7,621 nucleotides of DNA from JBAXXL01 sp038206725 (lineage in GTDB: Bacteria; Bacteroidota; Ignavibacteria; Kapaibacteriales; UBA2268). Shown one piece after another: positions 1 to 5,675 of the stretch. Below the pieces are notes generated by a model. That model did no database searches. It saw only the letters and a list, made by a program, of their open reading frames with translations, and was not told the origin of the DNA. Made by a program: the position numbers and the translations under genes. The stretch's first letter is position 1. Each line of letters starts with the position of its first letter. The stretch is from NCBI GenBank assembly GCA_038206725.1, contig JBBRAO010000066.1, positions 1 through 7,621 of the forward strand, written 5' to 3'.

Positions 1-81
1 AGCTCACAGCTCACAGCTCACAGCTCACAGCTCACAGCTCACAGCTCACAGCTCACAGCTCACAGCTCACAGCTCACAGCT
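1..81. repeat. Heptamer tandem repeat (AGCTCAC), about 11.6 copies
   Basis: The unit AGCTCAC repeats without a mismatch from the first base to position 81 and probably continues left of the window. A 7-bp unit is not a multiple of three, so all three forward frames read the same cyclic peptide (SSQLTAH) with no stop; the reverse strand meets TGA in every frame. The array then runs into AT-rich DNA with stops, so it is not part of a visible gene. Perfect identity suggests recent slippage expansion. Assemblers often break in such arrays, so the copy number may be unreliable. Confidence 0.97.
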
Positions 82-93
82 ATAACTATATCA

Positions 94-216
94 TTATGCC
101 GCCGGAACAATTACCACTGCGATTGGTGTTTTTGCACCACACTCTTCTTCAGACATTTATGCTACGAATTTATCCCGCCATAATTGAGAAAATACTCCTG
201 AAGAACCTTCGATTCG
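94..216 (-). pseudogene. Possible decayed coding fragment, minus strand
   Basis: Between the repeat and the first gene, one minus-strand frame reads RIEGSSGVFSQLWRDKFVA (216-160), a TAA stop (159-157), then MSEEECGAKTPIAVVIVPAA and another TAA (156-94). Both halves share a frame and have a protein-like residue mix, and local GC is higher than the flanking AT-rich spacer. I do not recognise a family. It could be the remnant of a gene interrupted by a nonsense mutation, part of a dispersed element, or chance. No initiator is visible for the upstream half. Confidence 0.25.
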
Positions 217-298
217 AATAAATCAAAAAAATTAAAAGATGTTTGCGTGTAATAATTTTAAAAATAAATAAATAATAAATATATTAGGTACTTAAAAA

Positions 299-1684
299 AT
301 GAAAAAGTTTTTGTTTTTTATTCTTATAGTATTAGCTATAAATGCTATAAAGTCATATTCCATCTATGCCCACGATTTTTATTGGTGTAAGGATAGTTTG
401 ATAATTCAAGAATTTGCAGTTTCTCCAACAATAATTAAAAATAATATAAATGGAGATTTCGTAGTGCAATATACAAATTCAATATTAGAAGTTAGAAACA
501 AGAATAAGTATCTTATTAAACTTGATAAAACAAAATCTTTTATTAAAGATATATATTATGACGATAATGGTGATATTTATGTTGTTGATTATTATGAAAT
601 TTTCGGTATAAATGAATTTAAAAAATATAACGGCAGTGGCTGGGATATTATTTACAAAGTTCCTGTTGAAGATACGCTTGGTAGGGTCAGGAGTATTGCA
701 AAGGATGCTGATGGTAATTTCTGGATTAATATGATGCAAATGTATTTTATTAAATATGACGGCGAAAAGTGTACAAAATTTTATGGCAACGACACATTGG
801 ATGTACTAAAAGACCAAGATTATTATCCAAACTTAGAAGGAGGAGCTAACAATTTAGTTTTTTATAAAGGTGAATTATACTATTTAGGATTAAACAACGA
901 TTTATGTTCAATTAATCCGATTTCAGGTGAACGAAAACTATTTGATAGGAGTTTGTTTCAAAGTGATACCACCAGAGCGATGTTACCAAGATTACAAGTA
1001 GCAAACGGTAAAATATGGATGATTCAACAAGTAGGAAATCCGGCATCATTCGATGGTAAAGACTTTGTTATATATAATTTAGATGAAGGCAAAATCAGCA
1101 ATCAACTTTCTCCGGGTAAAATTAAAAGTTTCGATGTTGATAGTGATGGTTCGATTTGGATTAGTGGAGGATTTTATGATAAAACTGCCGATTCATCCTG
1201 CTTTGCATTTCTTCATTACTATGATACGGAAAAATACGATTTCTATAAAATGAGAGAAAAGTTTGGACTTGACCAATATACAGCAGGACATCCAATAAAA
1301 TGTTTGCCAAATGGTTCCACGCTTTTTTATTTTAGTATGTTTTCAAAATTGATGTATTGGGGTGACGAAGACCAAAACCCATTATCTGTTGTAAATAATG
1401 AACATCAGTTCAATGTTTCTTATGCTTATCCCAATCCTACACGCGGAAGAGTTCTACTAAATTTCGAGGCAAATTTGACCTTAGATATTTCTAACGCAAC
1501 AATCGATGTATATACATATACCGGACAATTAATTAAACCATCTGTGCAAACAGGTTGCAGTTTTGATTTATCCACAGGGAAAGGAATTATCAATGCCGAT
1601 TTAACAGGAATACCGCGAGGTTTTTACTTGCTTTATGTCAACATAGATGGAGATAAAGAAATATATCCTATTATGAAGGAATAA
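299..1684 (+). CDS. Secreted beta-propeller-like protein with T9SS type A sorting domain
   Basis: This is a 461-aa exported protein. Residues 1-24 form a Sec signal peptide (MKKF, then a hydrophobic FFILIVLAINA core), probably cleaved near SIYA/HDF. The middle (about 30-360) has repeated strand motifs of the kind seen in two-component-regulator-type propellers: NGDIYVV, ADGNFWIN, NGKIWMI and SDGSIWISGG, with D/N-G-x-(I/F)-(W/Y) turns. Residues about 364-461 are a type IX sorting domain, with YPNPTRG at 377-383, a central IDVYTYTGQLI strand and the terminal PRGFYLLYV...YPIMK pattern. By family knowledge this domain directs export across the outer membrane by the Por machinery, followed by removal and often surface anchoring. 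The ATG is preceded by only a weak AGG about ten bases upstream. The propeller's ligand or function is not evident; enzyme motifs were not seen. The reading frame is intact. Confidence 0.85.
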   Translation: MKKFLFFILIVLAINAIKSYSIYAHDFYWCKDSLIIQEFAVSPTIIKNNINGDFVVQYTNSILEVRNKNKYLIKLDKTKSFIKDIYYDDNGDIYVVDYYEIFGINEFKKYNGSGWDIIYKVPVEDTLGRVRSIAKDADGNFWINMMQMYFIKYDGEKCTKFYGNDTLDVLKDQDYYPNLEGGANNLVFYKGELYYLGLNNDLCSINPISGERKLFDRSLFQSDTTRAMLPRLQVANGKIWMIQQVGNPASFDGKDFVIYNLDEGKISNQLSPGKIKSFDVDSDGSIWISGGFYDKTADSSCFAFLHYYDTEKYDFYKMREKFGLDQYTAGHPIKCLPNGSTLFYFSMFSKLMYWGDEDQNPLSVVNNEHQFNVSYAYPNPTRGRVLLNFEANLTLDISNATIDVYTYTGQLIKPSVQTGCSFDLSTGKGIINADLTGIPRGFYLLYVNIDGDKEIYPIMKE

Positions 1685-1943
1685 ATGAAAAAAACAATTA
1701 TTTCACCGATTTGGTTTATTCAAAGGACTCAATCACCACCACCGAGAAAAATGTACCCGATTTAGAAATGGACGTGCTGTATTACTGGCGTGTCCGTCCT
1801 TGGAATTCAGAATCAAACGGCTCGATTTACTGGAGCGAAGTTTGGACATTCAAAACAGGAACGTCTGGTGTGAATGACGAGGCGGAAAATATCCGTATAA
1901 TACACAATCCGGCAAACGATTTTATAACAATTAAGCTGGGAGC

Positions 1944-1975
1944 CATCAACCCCCCTTTGAAGCGTGGGGTTGATG
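1944..1975. repeat. Palindromic element inserted in frame in the sorting domain
   Basis: CATCAACCCC (1944-1953) is perfectly complementary to GGGGTTGATG (1966-1975) across a 12-base loop. Bases 1945-1974 are exactly ten codons and add INPPLKRGVD between the IKLG and ELIIYNTLGE strands, where sorting domains normally have a short turn. It looks like a small mobile palindrome tolerated inside an ORF, comparable in style to Rickettsia palindromic elements; that relationship is an analogy, not homology. Confidence 0.65.
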
Positions 1976-2019
1976 AGCTGATCATCTACAATACACTTGG
2001 CGAAATAGTGATGACAGTA

Positions 2020-2041
2020 GAACAGACGCCCTCGTCTGTTC
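2020..2041. repeat. Second palindrome in the same remnant
   Basis: GAACAGACG (2020-2028) and CGTCTGTTC (2033-2041) are perfect 9-bp arms around a CCCT loop. The segment encodes EQTPSSVQ at the turn before the final INISTLPKGIYFVKIG strands of the sorting domain. It is GC-rich against its surroundings and not followed by a T-run, so it does not look like a terminator. Confidence 0.6.
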
Positions 2042-2130
2042 AGCAAATCAATATTTCCACTCTTCCAAAAGGAATTTATTTTGTAAAAATCGGCGGTGAA
2101 ACTGCGAAATTTGTGAAAATATAAAAATCT

Positions 2131-2170
2131 AACTCGTTTCATTGGCTTTTCTTTGAAACGAGTTTTTTTT
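2131..2170 (+). terminator. Intrinsic terminator
   Basis: AACTCGTTTC (2131-2140) pairs perfectly with GAAACGAGTT (2155-2164) over a 14-base loop and runs into eight T's (2163-2170). It begins 6 bases after the remnant's stop codon and would end transcription from the 461-aa gene and the attached remnant. Confidence 0.88.
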
Positions 2171-2300
2171 GAGAGAAGGAATAATTCTTATTCTTAATAT
2201 TTCTTAATTTAACTTTCTTCAAATTAAAAATAAATATTCTAATAACCAAAAATAAATAAATAAAAACAGTGAAAAATTTTATTTATAGCTAAAATAGGCG

Positions 2301-2308
2301 TATTTTTG
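2301..2308 (+). promoter_or_regulatory. Candidate Bacteroidota-type -7 promoter element for fusA
   Basis: TATTTTTG fits the TAnnTTTG -7 consensus of Bacteroidota housekeeping promoters and lies about 75 bases before the fusA ATG in an otherwise very AT-rich 212-bp spacer. No clear -33 TTG motif is visible at the expected distance, so the call is tentative. An imperfect hairpin (CGAAAT 2313-2318 / ATTTCG 2335-2340) would lie in the leader. Confidence 0.35.
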
Positions 2309-2382
2309 TATTCGAAATTGACTGTAAAAATCAGATTTCGATCAACGGTTAAATTGATTATTAAAATAAATGGTATTATTAA

Positions 2383-4464
2383 ATGGATTTAAGTAAAATT
2401 CGCAATATTGGAATTGCGGCTCATATTGATTCTGGAAAAACGACATTAAGTGAACGTATTTTGTTCTTCACCGGTAAAATTCATAAGATCGTAGAGATAC
2501 GTAGCAAATCGGGCGATGGTCCGACTATGGATTCGATGGATTTGGAACGCGAAAAAGGTATCACAATACAATCAGCCGCTACATATTGCCAATGGAAAGA
2601 TTATGCAATTAATTTAATTGATACACCCGGGCATATAGACTTCACAGTTGAGGTTGAGCGCGCGTTGAGAGTTCTCGATGGTGCTGTTCTCGTGCTTTGC
2701 GGTGTTGGTGGTGTTCAGTCTCAATCAATTACTGTTGATAGACAAATGCGTCGCTATCAAGTGCCAAGGATTGCTTTTATTAATAAGGTTGATCGTGCCG
2801 GAGCAAACCCTGATAGAGTTGTTCAGCAATTAGAAGATAAATTGCATCACAAACCTGTTTTAATAACTATGCCTATTGGTTTAGAAGATAAATTCGAAGG
2901 GGTTGTTGATTTAATAAAAATGAAAGCTGTTTACTACGAAGGCGAATCCGGCGAAAATGTTGTGGAAAAAGATATTCCTGAACATTTGATGGAAGAAGCA
3001 ATGCAACGTCGCGAAACAATGATTGAACGTTTATCGGATCACGATGATATAATCGCTGACAAATTTTTAGAGGGTGGCGTAGTAACGAACAAAGAAATTA
3101 CAGACGCGATTAAACACCAAACTCTTAATATGCATATTACTCCGGTAATTGTAGGAACAGCCAAAATGAATAAAGGTATTCAAACGCTGCTTGACGCGGT
3201 TATTGATTATCTTCCTAATCCGGGTGAAGTGAAAAACGAAGCGTTGGATTTGGATAATGAAGAAGAAAAAGTTGAACTCTTGAGCGATTCAGAAAAACCT
3301 TTGGTTGCTTTAGCATTTAAGTTAGAAGACGGTAGATATGGTCAATTAACTTACTTGAGAATCTACCAAGGTTCAATCAAGAAAGGCGATTTTATTATAA
3401 ATACCGCCAATAAAAAGAGAATTAAAGTTCCGCGTTTGGTTCGTATGCACGCAAACGAAATGCACGATATAGAAGAAGCGGGTTCAGGTGAGATAGTTGC
3501 TACTTTTGGAATAGATTGTTCTTCAGGCGATACCTTTACCGATGGGTTCCATAACTTTTCTATGACCTCAATGTTTGTGGCGCATCCGGTTATCGAGTTA
3601 GCCGTAATGCCAAAAGAAAAATCTGGCTTGGTGAACTTTTCGAAAGCGATGAACCGTTTCCAAAAAGAAGACCCTACTTTTAGAGTTTACCGCGATGAAG
3701 AATCGGGCGAAACTATTATGTGCGGTATGGGTGAATTGCATTTAGAAGTTTATGTTGAGCGCATTAAACGTGAATATAATTGCGAAGTCGTTATCGGTAA
3801 TCCGAAAGTTGCTTATAGAGAAGCAATCACAAAATTGGTAAAATTCGACTACACTCATAAAAAACAAACAGGTGGTTCGGGTCAATACGCGCGTGTTGCC
3901 GGATTCATTGAACCGATGGAAGCTACAGCAGAGAAAACATTCGAATTCTGTAATGAAATCGTTGGAGGTGTGATTCCGAAAGAATATATTGCCGCTTGCG
4001 AGAAAGGCTTTAGAGAACAACTCGAAGAAGGTGTATTAATCGATCAAAAAGTTTTGGGCGTAAAAGTGCATTTGAACGATGGTTCTACTCACGCGGTGGA
4101 TTCATCAGATATGGCATTCCGTTTGGCTTCACGTCACGTAATGAAGGAATCAGTAGCCAAAGCCGCACCACTAATTTTGGAACCTATTATGAAGTTGGAA
4201 GTTTCCGCTCCTGAGGAATTCCAAGGTACGGTGATTGGTCAGCTAAACCAAAGAAGAGGTATAATTCACAACACAACTGTCGAAGTTGGTTATGTTACTG
4301 TAGAAGCTGAAGTACCATTGAGAGAGATGTTCGGATACGCTTCCGATATCCGCTCTATTACTCAAGGCAAAGGCGAATTCACTATGGAATTTATGAAGTA
4401 TCAACCACTACCTAAATCCATACAAGAACAAATCATCAAAGATTTCAAAGAAATCCAAAAATAG
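2383..4464 (+). CDS. fusA: Elongation factor G, spd/mitochondrial EFG1-like type
   Basis: This 693-aa translational GTPase is full length for EF-G and moves tRNA and mRNA through the ribosome after peptide transfer. G-domain motifs are intact: P-loop AHIDSGKTT (13-21), switch I EKGITI with T61, DTPGH (80-84) with catalytic H84, NKVD (134-137), and the G5 loop as GTAKMNKG (258-265; usually GSA). Domain II spans about 305-390. Domain III follows, with GMGELHLEV at 448-456. Domain IV has HKKQTGGSGQYARV (492-505) and the tip loop NDGSTHAVDSSDMAF (565-579). Domain V carries PLREMFGYASDIRS (645-658). S17 in the P-loop, the GDGPTMDSMDLEREKGITIQSAATY-type switch region (44-68) and ALRVLDGAVLVLCGVGGVQ (94-112) resemble spdEFG1 and mitochondrial EFG1, where canonical FusA has AHIDAGKTT and ATMDWMEQEQERGIT. 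The ATG has no Shine-Dalgarno. It stands alone, not in the usual rpsL-rpsG-fusA-tuf cluster. Confidence 0.97.
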   Translation: MDLSKIRNIGIAAHIDSGKTTLSERILFFTGKIHKIVEIRSKSGDGPTMDSMDLEREKGITIQSAATYCQWKDYAINLIDTPGHIDFTVEVERALRVLDGAVLVLCGVGGVQSQSITVDRQMRRYQVPRIAFINKVDRAGANPDRVVQQLEDKLHHKPVLITMPIGLEDKFEGVVDLIKMKAVYYEGESGENVVEKDIPEHLMEEAMQRRETMIERLSDHDDIIADKFLEGGVVTNKEITDAIKHQTLNMHITPVIVGTAKMNKGIQTLLDAVIDYLPNPGEVKNEALDLDNEEEKVELLSDSEKPLVALAFKLEDGRYGQLTYLRIYQGSIKKGDFIINTANKKRIKVPRLVRMHANEMHDIEEAGSGEIVATFGIDCSSGDTFTDGFHNFSMTSMFVAHPVIELAVMPKEKSGLVNFSKAMNRFQKEDPTFRVYRDEESGETIMCGMGELHLEVYVERIKREYNCEVVIGNPKVAYREAITKLVKFDYTHKKQTGGSGQYARVAGFIEPMEATAEKTFEFCNEIVGGVIPKEYIAACEKGFREQLEEGVLIDQKVLGVKVHLNDGSTHAVDSSDMAFRLASRHVMKESVAKAAPLILEPIMKLEVSAPEEFQGTVIGQLNQRRGIIHNTTVEVGYVTVEAEVPLREMFGYASDIRSITQGKGEFTMEFMKYQPLPKSIQEQIIKDFKEIQK

Positions 4465-4489
4465 TAAATTGTTTAGTAGATGTTTTAAT

Positions 4490-4530
4490 AAGATGTCCAT
4501 CAACTTGAAGTTGTTGGACATCTTTGTATT
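4490..4530 (+). terminator. Likely terminator downstream of fusA
   Basis: AAGATGTCCA (4490-4499) pairs with TGGACATCTT (4515-4524). After one T/T mismatch the inner CAAC/GTTG pairs close a TTGAA loop. The stem is strong and sits 25 bases past the stop, but only a short T-rich tail follows (TCTTTGTATTT), so the hairpin may also act as a 3'-end stabiliser. Confidence 0.65.
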
Positions 4531-4543
4531 TAGTTACTCTGGG

Positions 4544-4560
4544 GATGACTCGAAGTCATC
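4544..4560. repeat. Short palindrome
   Basis: GATGACT (4544-4550) and AGTCATC (4554-4560) are perfect 7-bp arms around CGA. It lies 20 bases beyond the fusA hairpin, with no T-run and no gene. It may be a dispersed palindromic repeat; only one copy is visible here. Confidence 0.5.
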
Positions 4561-4616
4561 GGATGAATAAGGAAAATAAGTATATTATTTGTTTAATATA
4601 GAAAAATGTCATAATT

Positions 4617-4995
4617 TTACAATTGTATTAGAATAAATTTCAAAAGTCCATTAATTTGAGATGGTTTTATAAAATCCGAAATAGTTTTGTGATCGGGCTT
4701 TAAATTACCGATTAACCATATCATCTCAAGATTTCTTTGTGTTTCTTTTTCTAGACGGCGGCTTGTTGTTATACGGTTCATACAACCGAAAAACTAAATT
4801 GTTAGCAAGGTTTCCGCAGTATAAGCAGGCCGACCCATAGAATTTGTACCTCTAATCTGGTAAACCTCTGGTCGAAGAACGATTAAATGCTTAACTACAA
4901 CTTCTATTATTCTTACAATATTATCAGGTGATATCATATTTTCAATCGAATAAAATAGTTCGCTTTGGTTTATTATTTCGTTTTTTGATTGTCAT
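4617..4995 (-). pseudogene. Decayed, truncated IS1182-type (DUF772) transposase
   Basis: Read on the minus strand, one frame from 4949 to 4617 gives SIENMISPDNIVRIIEVVV, then SMGRPAYTAETLLTI, an in-frame TAG (4796-4794), and then FFGCMNRITTSRRLEKETQR and NLEMIWLIGNLKPDHKTISD. This is the N-terminal DUF772 region of IS1182/IS5-related transposases, which normally reads like MGRPAYxxxxLLKxYIYGYxNRIRSSRRLExExxRNxExxWLxGxLxPDxKTIxDF. The TAG replaces the tyrosine of the YIYGY segment. A probable N-terminus, MTIKKRNNKPKRTILFD (4995-4945), is one base out of frame and ends in TGA. After KTISDF the homology fades and the frame stops, so the whole DDE catalytic part is missing. The element is dead: frameshift, nonsense codon and 3' deletion. 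No terminal inverted repeats were found. Family assignment is from motif recall. Confidence 0.8.
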
Positions 4996-5155
4996 TATTC
5001 TTTTTGCTTTTTGTCATTGAAACAATAAGCAAATATACGAATAATCAACGACATAGCCAAATTCTAAACCGCGTTATATTGATTAGTTATCAACAATATT
5101 CCAGAAAATCAAAATACTTTTTACACAATCTGGAAAGCAGGAATCCATCTTCAAA

Positions 5156-5176
5156 CAATTGACAATTGACAATTGA
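5156..5176. repeat. Heptamer tandem repeat (CAATTGA)x3
   Basis: Three perfect copies of CAATTGA lie in the spacer between the dead transposase and the minus-strand operon. The unit differs from the array at the window's left end but has the same 7-bp period. The remaining spacer from 4996 to 5155 shows no coding signal; it holds only an inverted repeat, TTCCAGA (5099-5105) / TCTGGAA (5129-5135). Confidence 0.9.
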
Positions 5177-5194
5177 AAATGTGAAGAAAGAGAA

Positions 5195-5227
5195 GAGAAA
5201 CCCCATAACCCACCTTAATAAATGGGG
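5195..5227 (-). terminator. Possible terminator of the minus-strand operon
   Basis: On the minus strand CCCCAT (5227-5222) can pair with ATGGGG (5206-5201) over a 15-base loop, followed by a pyrimidine-rich TTTCTCTTCTC tract. It lies about 45 bases past the stop of the thioredoxin-like gene, the right place for the operon's end. The stem is short and the T-run is broken by C's. Confidence 0.4.
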
Positions 5228-5273
5228 AAAGAAGAAAGAGGGATGTTGAAATTATGAAACTTAAAATTGATGA

Positions 5274-5675
5274 TTATTCCATTTCATAAATTTTTTTACC
5301 ATCGTATTCAAAAACTGTTAAATATGTTATTTCCGAAGCACCTAATCGTTTACGACCATTACCATCATCTCTGTAAAGATAATTTGTCCAATTGTGTTGT
5401 TTTTTGTATATATTAAGCTCTAAATCACGATCACATCGAACTAATGCCAGTAATTTGAAATTCTTTATTTTACCATCTTTCGCTAATTTTGCAATTTGGT
5501 CCATTGGCTGTAAATAGCATTTGACACACGAACCAATATCTTGATATATAATAATTAGTTGTTCATTTCGCTTCAAATCAACATTCTTCTTTAGAGTATT
5601 AAAATATGTATTGTTCGAAGAATATAAGTTTAGTGTTATTAAAAAGAAAAATAAGATGTAAATTCTTATTCCCAT
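5274..5675 (-). CDS. Exported thioredoxin-like protein with CVKC motif
   Basis: This 133-aa protein is probably periplasmic or membrane-tethered. Residues 1-19 are a signal peptide or anchor (MGIRIYILFFFLITLNLYS). The strand NEQLIIIYQDIGS then leads into C50-V-K-C53 at the start of a helix (YLQPMDQIAKL), the placement of a thioredoxin CxxC. A third cysteine lies in LALVRCDRD (C81). The later GASEITYLTVFEYDGKKIYE looks like the last two strands, though the usual cis-proline before them is not evident, so the fold is divergent. A longer reading from ATG 5696 exists, but GGAGG at 5687-5683, seven bases before ATG 5675, and the clean signal peptide decide for 5675. The gene overlaps the stop of the upstream propeller gene by 10 bp, implying translational coupling. 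Disulfide reduction or isomerisation, perhaps of the cysteine-rich peptide encoded upstream, is my inference. Confidence 0.72.
   Translation of the reverse strand: MGIRIYILFFFLITLNLYSSNNTYFNTLKKNVDLKRNEQLIIIYQDIGSCVKCYLQPMDQIAKLAKDGKIKNFKLLALVRCDRDLELNIYKKQHNWTNYLYRDDGNGRKRLGASEITYLTVFEYDGKKIYEME

Larger units (their letters stand above)
1690..2124 (+). pseudogene. 5'-truncated T9SS cargo remnant: FN3-like end plus sorting domain
   Basis: The frame can be read from TTG at 1711 (137 aa), but no ATG or signal peptide exists for it, and recognisable sequence already starts upstream (NNYFTDLVYSKDS, from about 1693). Residues 1-50 of the 137 match the last strands of a fibronectin III-like domain (VPDLEMDVLYYWRVRPWN...YWSEVWTFKTG). 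The rest is a type IX sorting domain (HNPANDFITIKLG, LIIYNTLGEIVMTV, LPKGIYFVKIGG..KFVKI). By family precedent such a piece is the C-terminal tail of a much longer secreted protein. An ATG at 1685, touching the previous stop codon, opens a different frame (MKKTIISPIW, stop after 26 codons) and does not rescue it. Two palindromes lie inside. Without a signal peptide it cannot use the T9SS, so I call it a remnant; a translated small protein cannot be excluded. Confidence 0.7.

Noticed and set aside
1..81. CRISPR array
   Set aside because: The heptamers are contiguous with no spacers; this is a simple tandem repeat.
1685..1765. 26-codon ORF MKKTIISPIW starting at the previous gene's stop
   Set aside because: It ends quickly at TAG, and the conserved FN3 reading is in another frame; at most the relic of a start.
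1813..2142. Antisense 109-codon ORF over the FN3/T9SS remnant
   Set aside because: Shadow of the plus-strand coding frame; it shows only the palindrome's mirrored peptide and no domain of its own.
2313..2340. fusA leader riboswitch or autoregulatory element
   Set aside because: Only a 6-bp imperfect hairpin in AT-rich DNA; no known riboswitch core or ribosomal-protein-like site was seen.
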